Part shown: positions 14,982 through 16,388 of the stretch, in pieces | Layout: every line of letters starts with the position of its first letter | Numbering within the stretch: the stretch's first letter is position 1 | DNA from: Zygnema cylindricum | Lineage: Eukaryota; Streptophyta; Zygnematophyceae; Zygnematales; Zygnemataceae | Length of the DNA: 16,388 nucleotides | Direction: 5' to 3' | NCBI GenBank assembly: GCA_037447655.1 | Contig: JBBHKE010000758.1 | Coordinates: 1 to 16,388 of the forward strand | The notes under the pieces: model-generated | What the model saw: only the letters and a program-made list of their open reading frames with translations | What the model was told of the DNA's origin: nothing | Databases searched by the model: none | Position numbers and translations under genes: made by a program

Positions 14982-14989
14982 TAGGATAA

Positions 14990-15655
14990 TATCCTCTCTT
15001 TTGAGATCATAGACTCTATATCCTTTTACATCTTTATCATATCTTAGTAGATTTCCTGGTTTTCGTTTTGTGTCAAATTTTCAGTATGACCGACCTGTGT
15101 CTAAACTTAACACTTGACTACTGAAAACCTTTAAGTGCGAAACATGTGATTTTCGGCCTATCTATCTCTCATAGGGTGTTTGACCTTTTACAGCTGAAAT
15201 AAGAACTCTATTCTTGAGATAATTTGCACAGTTCATTGCTTCGGCCCAAAACTTCTTTCCTATCTTCTTATCTGACAGCATACTCCTAGCACTATCACTC
15301 AGTGTTCTATTTAATCTTTCAGCTACACCATTTTGCTCAAGATTTTTAGGAACTATCTTTTGTTGTTGCACTCCATCTTCTCTCAGAAAATCCTCAAACA
15401 GGTTAGAGGTATACTCTCCACCATTGTCACTCTTTACTCTCTTGATTGAAGTTTCATGGAGTTTTTCACTCCATGCTTTATATTGTTCAAAACATTCCTG
15501 AGCCTCTAACTTATTTTTCAAAAAATAAACCCTAGAATACCAAGTCGAATCATCGGTGATAGTCATCATAAATCTCTTCCCCTTGGATGATGGCACTCTG
15601 GCTGGCCCCCAAATATCTCTGTGTACTAAATCTATAATCTTTTCTCCCTTTTAGG
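14990..15655 (-). pseudogene. Copia 2 integrase core
   Basis: The frame 15596-15162 (144 codons) begins inside the domain; just upstream in the same frame IIDLVHRDIWGPARV supplies the first catalytic aspartate. ITDDSTWYSRVYFLKNKLEA is followed by KSDNGGEYTS (D57, second aspartate) and QNGVAERLNRTL (E93, catalytic glutamate), so the D,D,E triad is complete. KKFWAEAMNCANYLKNR and TPYER close the frame. The C-terminal part to about 14990, with GYRVYDLK-type residues, is broken by frame shifts. This is the best preserved integrase of the window. Confidence 0.88.
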
Positions 15656-15853
15656 TGGCAGTTTTTGCGAAGGGTAACCAGTTTGCTTTACCTTGAGCAC
15701 ATCAACTACAATCACTTCGACTACTCCAATATTTTTCATCTCTCTTAACTTATCTAGATTCACATGCCCAAGCCTCTTATGCCACAACATTATATCATGA
15801 ACACCATCATAATGAAGTTTTTTCTTTTCATTGCTTAAAATCAGCCTAAACAT
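15656..15853 (-). pseudogene. Copia 2 GAG-pre-integrase zinc region
   Basis: Reading MFRLILSNEKKKLHYDGVHDIMLWHKRLGHVNLDKLREMKNIGVVE keeps both histidines (HKRLGH) of the HHCC zinc region, unlike element 1. The cysteine pair is damaged: where element 1 has CGGCAQRK, this reading runs through a frame change with CSR/KVKQTGYPSQ. This region normally precedes the integrase core. Confidence 0.8.
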
Positions 15854-15916
15854 CCTTTGGCTACCTTTTTCAACAGTAAAATAAACTTCCTCCTCAAAAC
15901 TAGCAGTAAAGACTCC

Positions 15917-16381
15917 TTACCTACTGCTAGTATCAAAACCCTTATCATCTAATACAGGCATAAGGATGAGGATTTTGTTCAGCTCCGGAATAAACAATAC
16001 ATCAGAGAATGTAACTATGGATGTCTTTCCTTCTACTAACGCTTTTAGATCTACCAATCCTACAAGAGTAGTAGGGACTATCCTCCCATCCCCGTACTCT
16101 ATCTCTACGGTGGGAATCTTTCTTATCTTAGTGACGAGGTGTTTATCTTTACACATGTGCATGGATGCACCTGAATCTACAATCCAGCCAGCTTCACATT
16201 TCAATCCACCAAAAGCACATTTTTCCTTTCGTGGAATTTCAACCTCGTTTTTCGCTTCCAACTCCCCATCCAATAGGAGTTCATCGTCCTCGTCCTCGGA
16301 TTCCTCCTTATGTACTTGTGTCACAAGGGCCTTTTTCTTTCCTCTCGAGGGTCCAGCGGTCTGCCCTTTGTTTAACCGCAA
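15917..16381 (-). pseudogene. Copia 2 aspartic protease with acidic N-terminal part
   Basis: Open for 154 codons. Residues 1-55 are the gag-protease junction with GKKKALVTQVHKEESEDEDDELL and PRKEKCAFGG; WIVDSGASMHMC places the catalytic DSGAS at residues 69-73 (about 16177-16163). The remainder, KIRKIPTVEIEYGDGRIVPTTLVG and IVTFSDVLFIPEL, is standard copia protease, which cuts the polyprotein. The zinc knuckle would be just beyond the window edge. A stop after DTSSR separates it from the pre-integrase region. The upstream methionine is internal to the polyprotein. Confidence 0.88.
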
Positions 16382-16388
16382 CTCGGTT

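Larger units (their letters stand above)
12979..16388 (-). mobile_element. Ty1/copia element 2, internal region (partial)
   Basis: Minus-strand polyprotein remnant in order protease (16381-15917), GAG-pre-integrase (15853-15660), integrase (about 15650-14990), linker (14981-14691), reverse transcriptase (14549-13671), RNase H (13620-13003) and polypurine tract. Gag and 5' LTR lie beyond the right window edge. At least five frame changes separate the open segments, so it is not functional, but protease, integrase and RT catalytic motifs are still legible. It is closely related to element 1, as shown by shared protease, pre-integrase and linker wording, yet keeps the normal DSGAS. Confidence 0.88.

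Noticed and set aside
1-16388. CRISPR array, bacterial operon or phage module
   Set aside because: No regularly spaced identical short repeats, no ribosome binding sites with tight gene packing, and all coding signal is plant-type copia.

Overview
The window looks like nuclear DNA of a land plant. It is AT-rich, has no bacterial operon structure, and is built almost entirely from decayed transposable elements. The coding matter I can place belongs to Ty1/copia retrotransposons in the order gag, protease, integrase, reverse transcriptase, RNase H. I see no intact host gene. All coding remnants carry frameshifts, stops or lost catalytic residues. Species cannot be named from the sequence.

Layout. 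1-1037: minus-strand copia 5' end (LTR copy A plus leader). 1041-3864: a fold-back element with two ~730-bp inverted arms that start with the same bases; its middle holds a minus-strand LTR/leader/gag fragment (copy E, ~2330-3115). 3865-4140: unassigned, with a 22-bp perfect palindrome. ~4140-4558: third, truncated copy of the fold-back arm. ~4559-7996: minus-strand copia element 1 (5' LTR copy I, gag, protease, integrase; RT and RNase H missing), containing a 240-bp tandem duplication. 8131-9247: plus-strand 5' end (copy C). 9248-10490: spacer without a recognised gene. 10491-~11950: plus-strand 5' end (copy D) with gag start. ~11940-12978: minus-strand LTR plus leader (copy B), head-to-head with D. 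12979-16388: minus-strand copia element 2 (protease to RNase H, ending in a polypurine tract that abuts LTR B), cut by the window end.

The unifying thread is one diverged LTR family present six times (A, B, E, I minus; C, D plus). Aligning the copies by eye shows shared promoter architecture: three GTAC cores spaced 9 and 11 bp and about 135 bp upstream of the TATA box; a CTCT/AGAG dyad just before the TATA; a second dyad just after it, whose half-sites differ between copies yet stay complementary; G-boxes further upstream; and, in the long LTRs, a tRNA-like segment antisense to the LTR. Conserved dyads amid heavily decayed sequence are the most interesting signal here. All alignments were made by eye, so boundaries marked approximate are uncertain by tens of bases.
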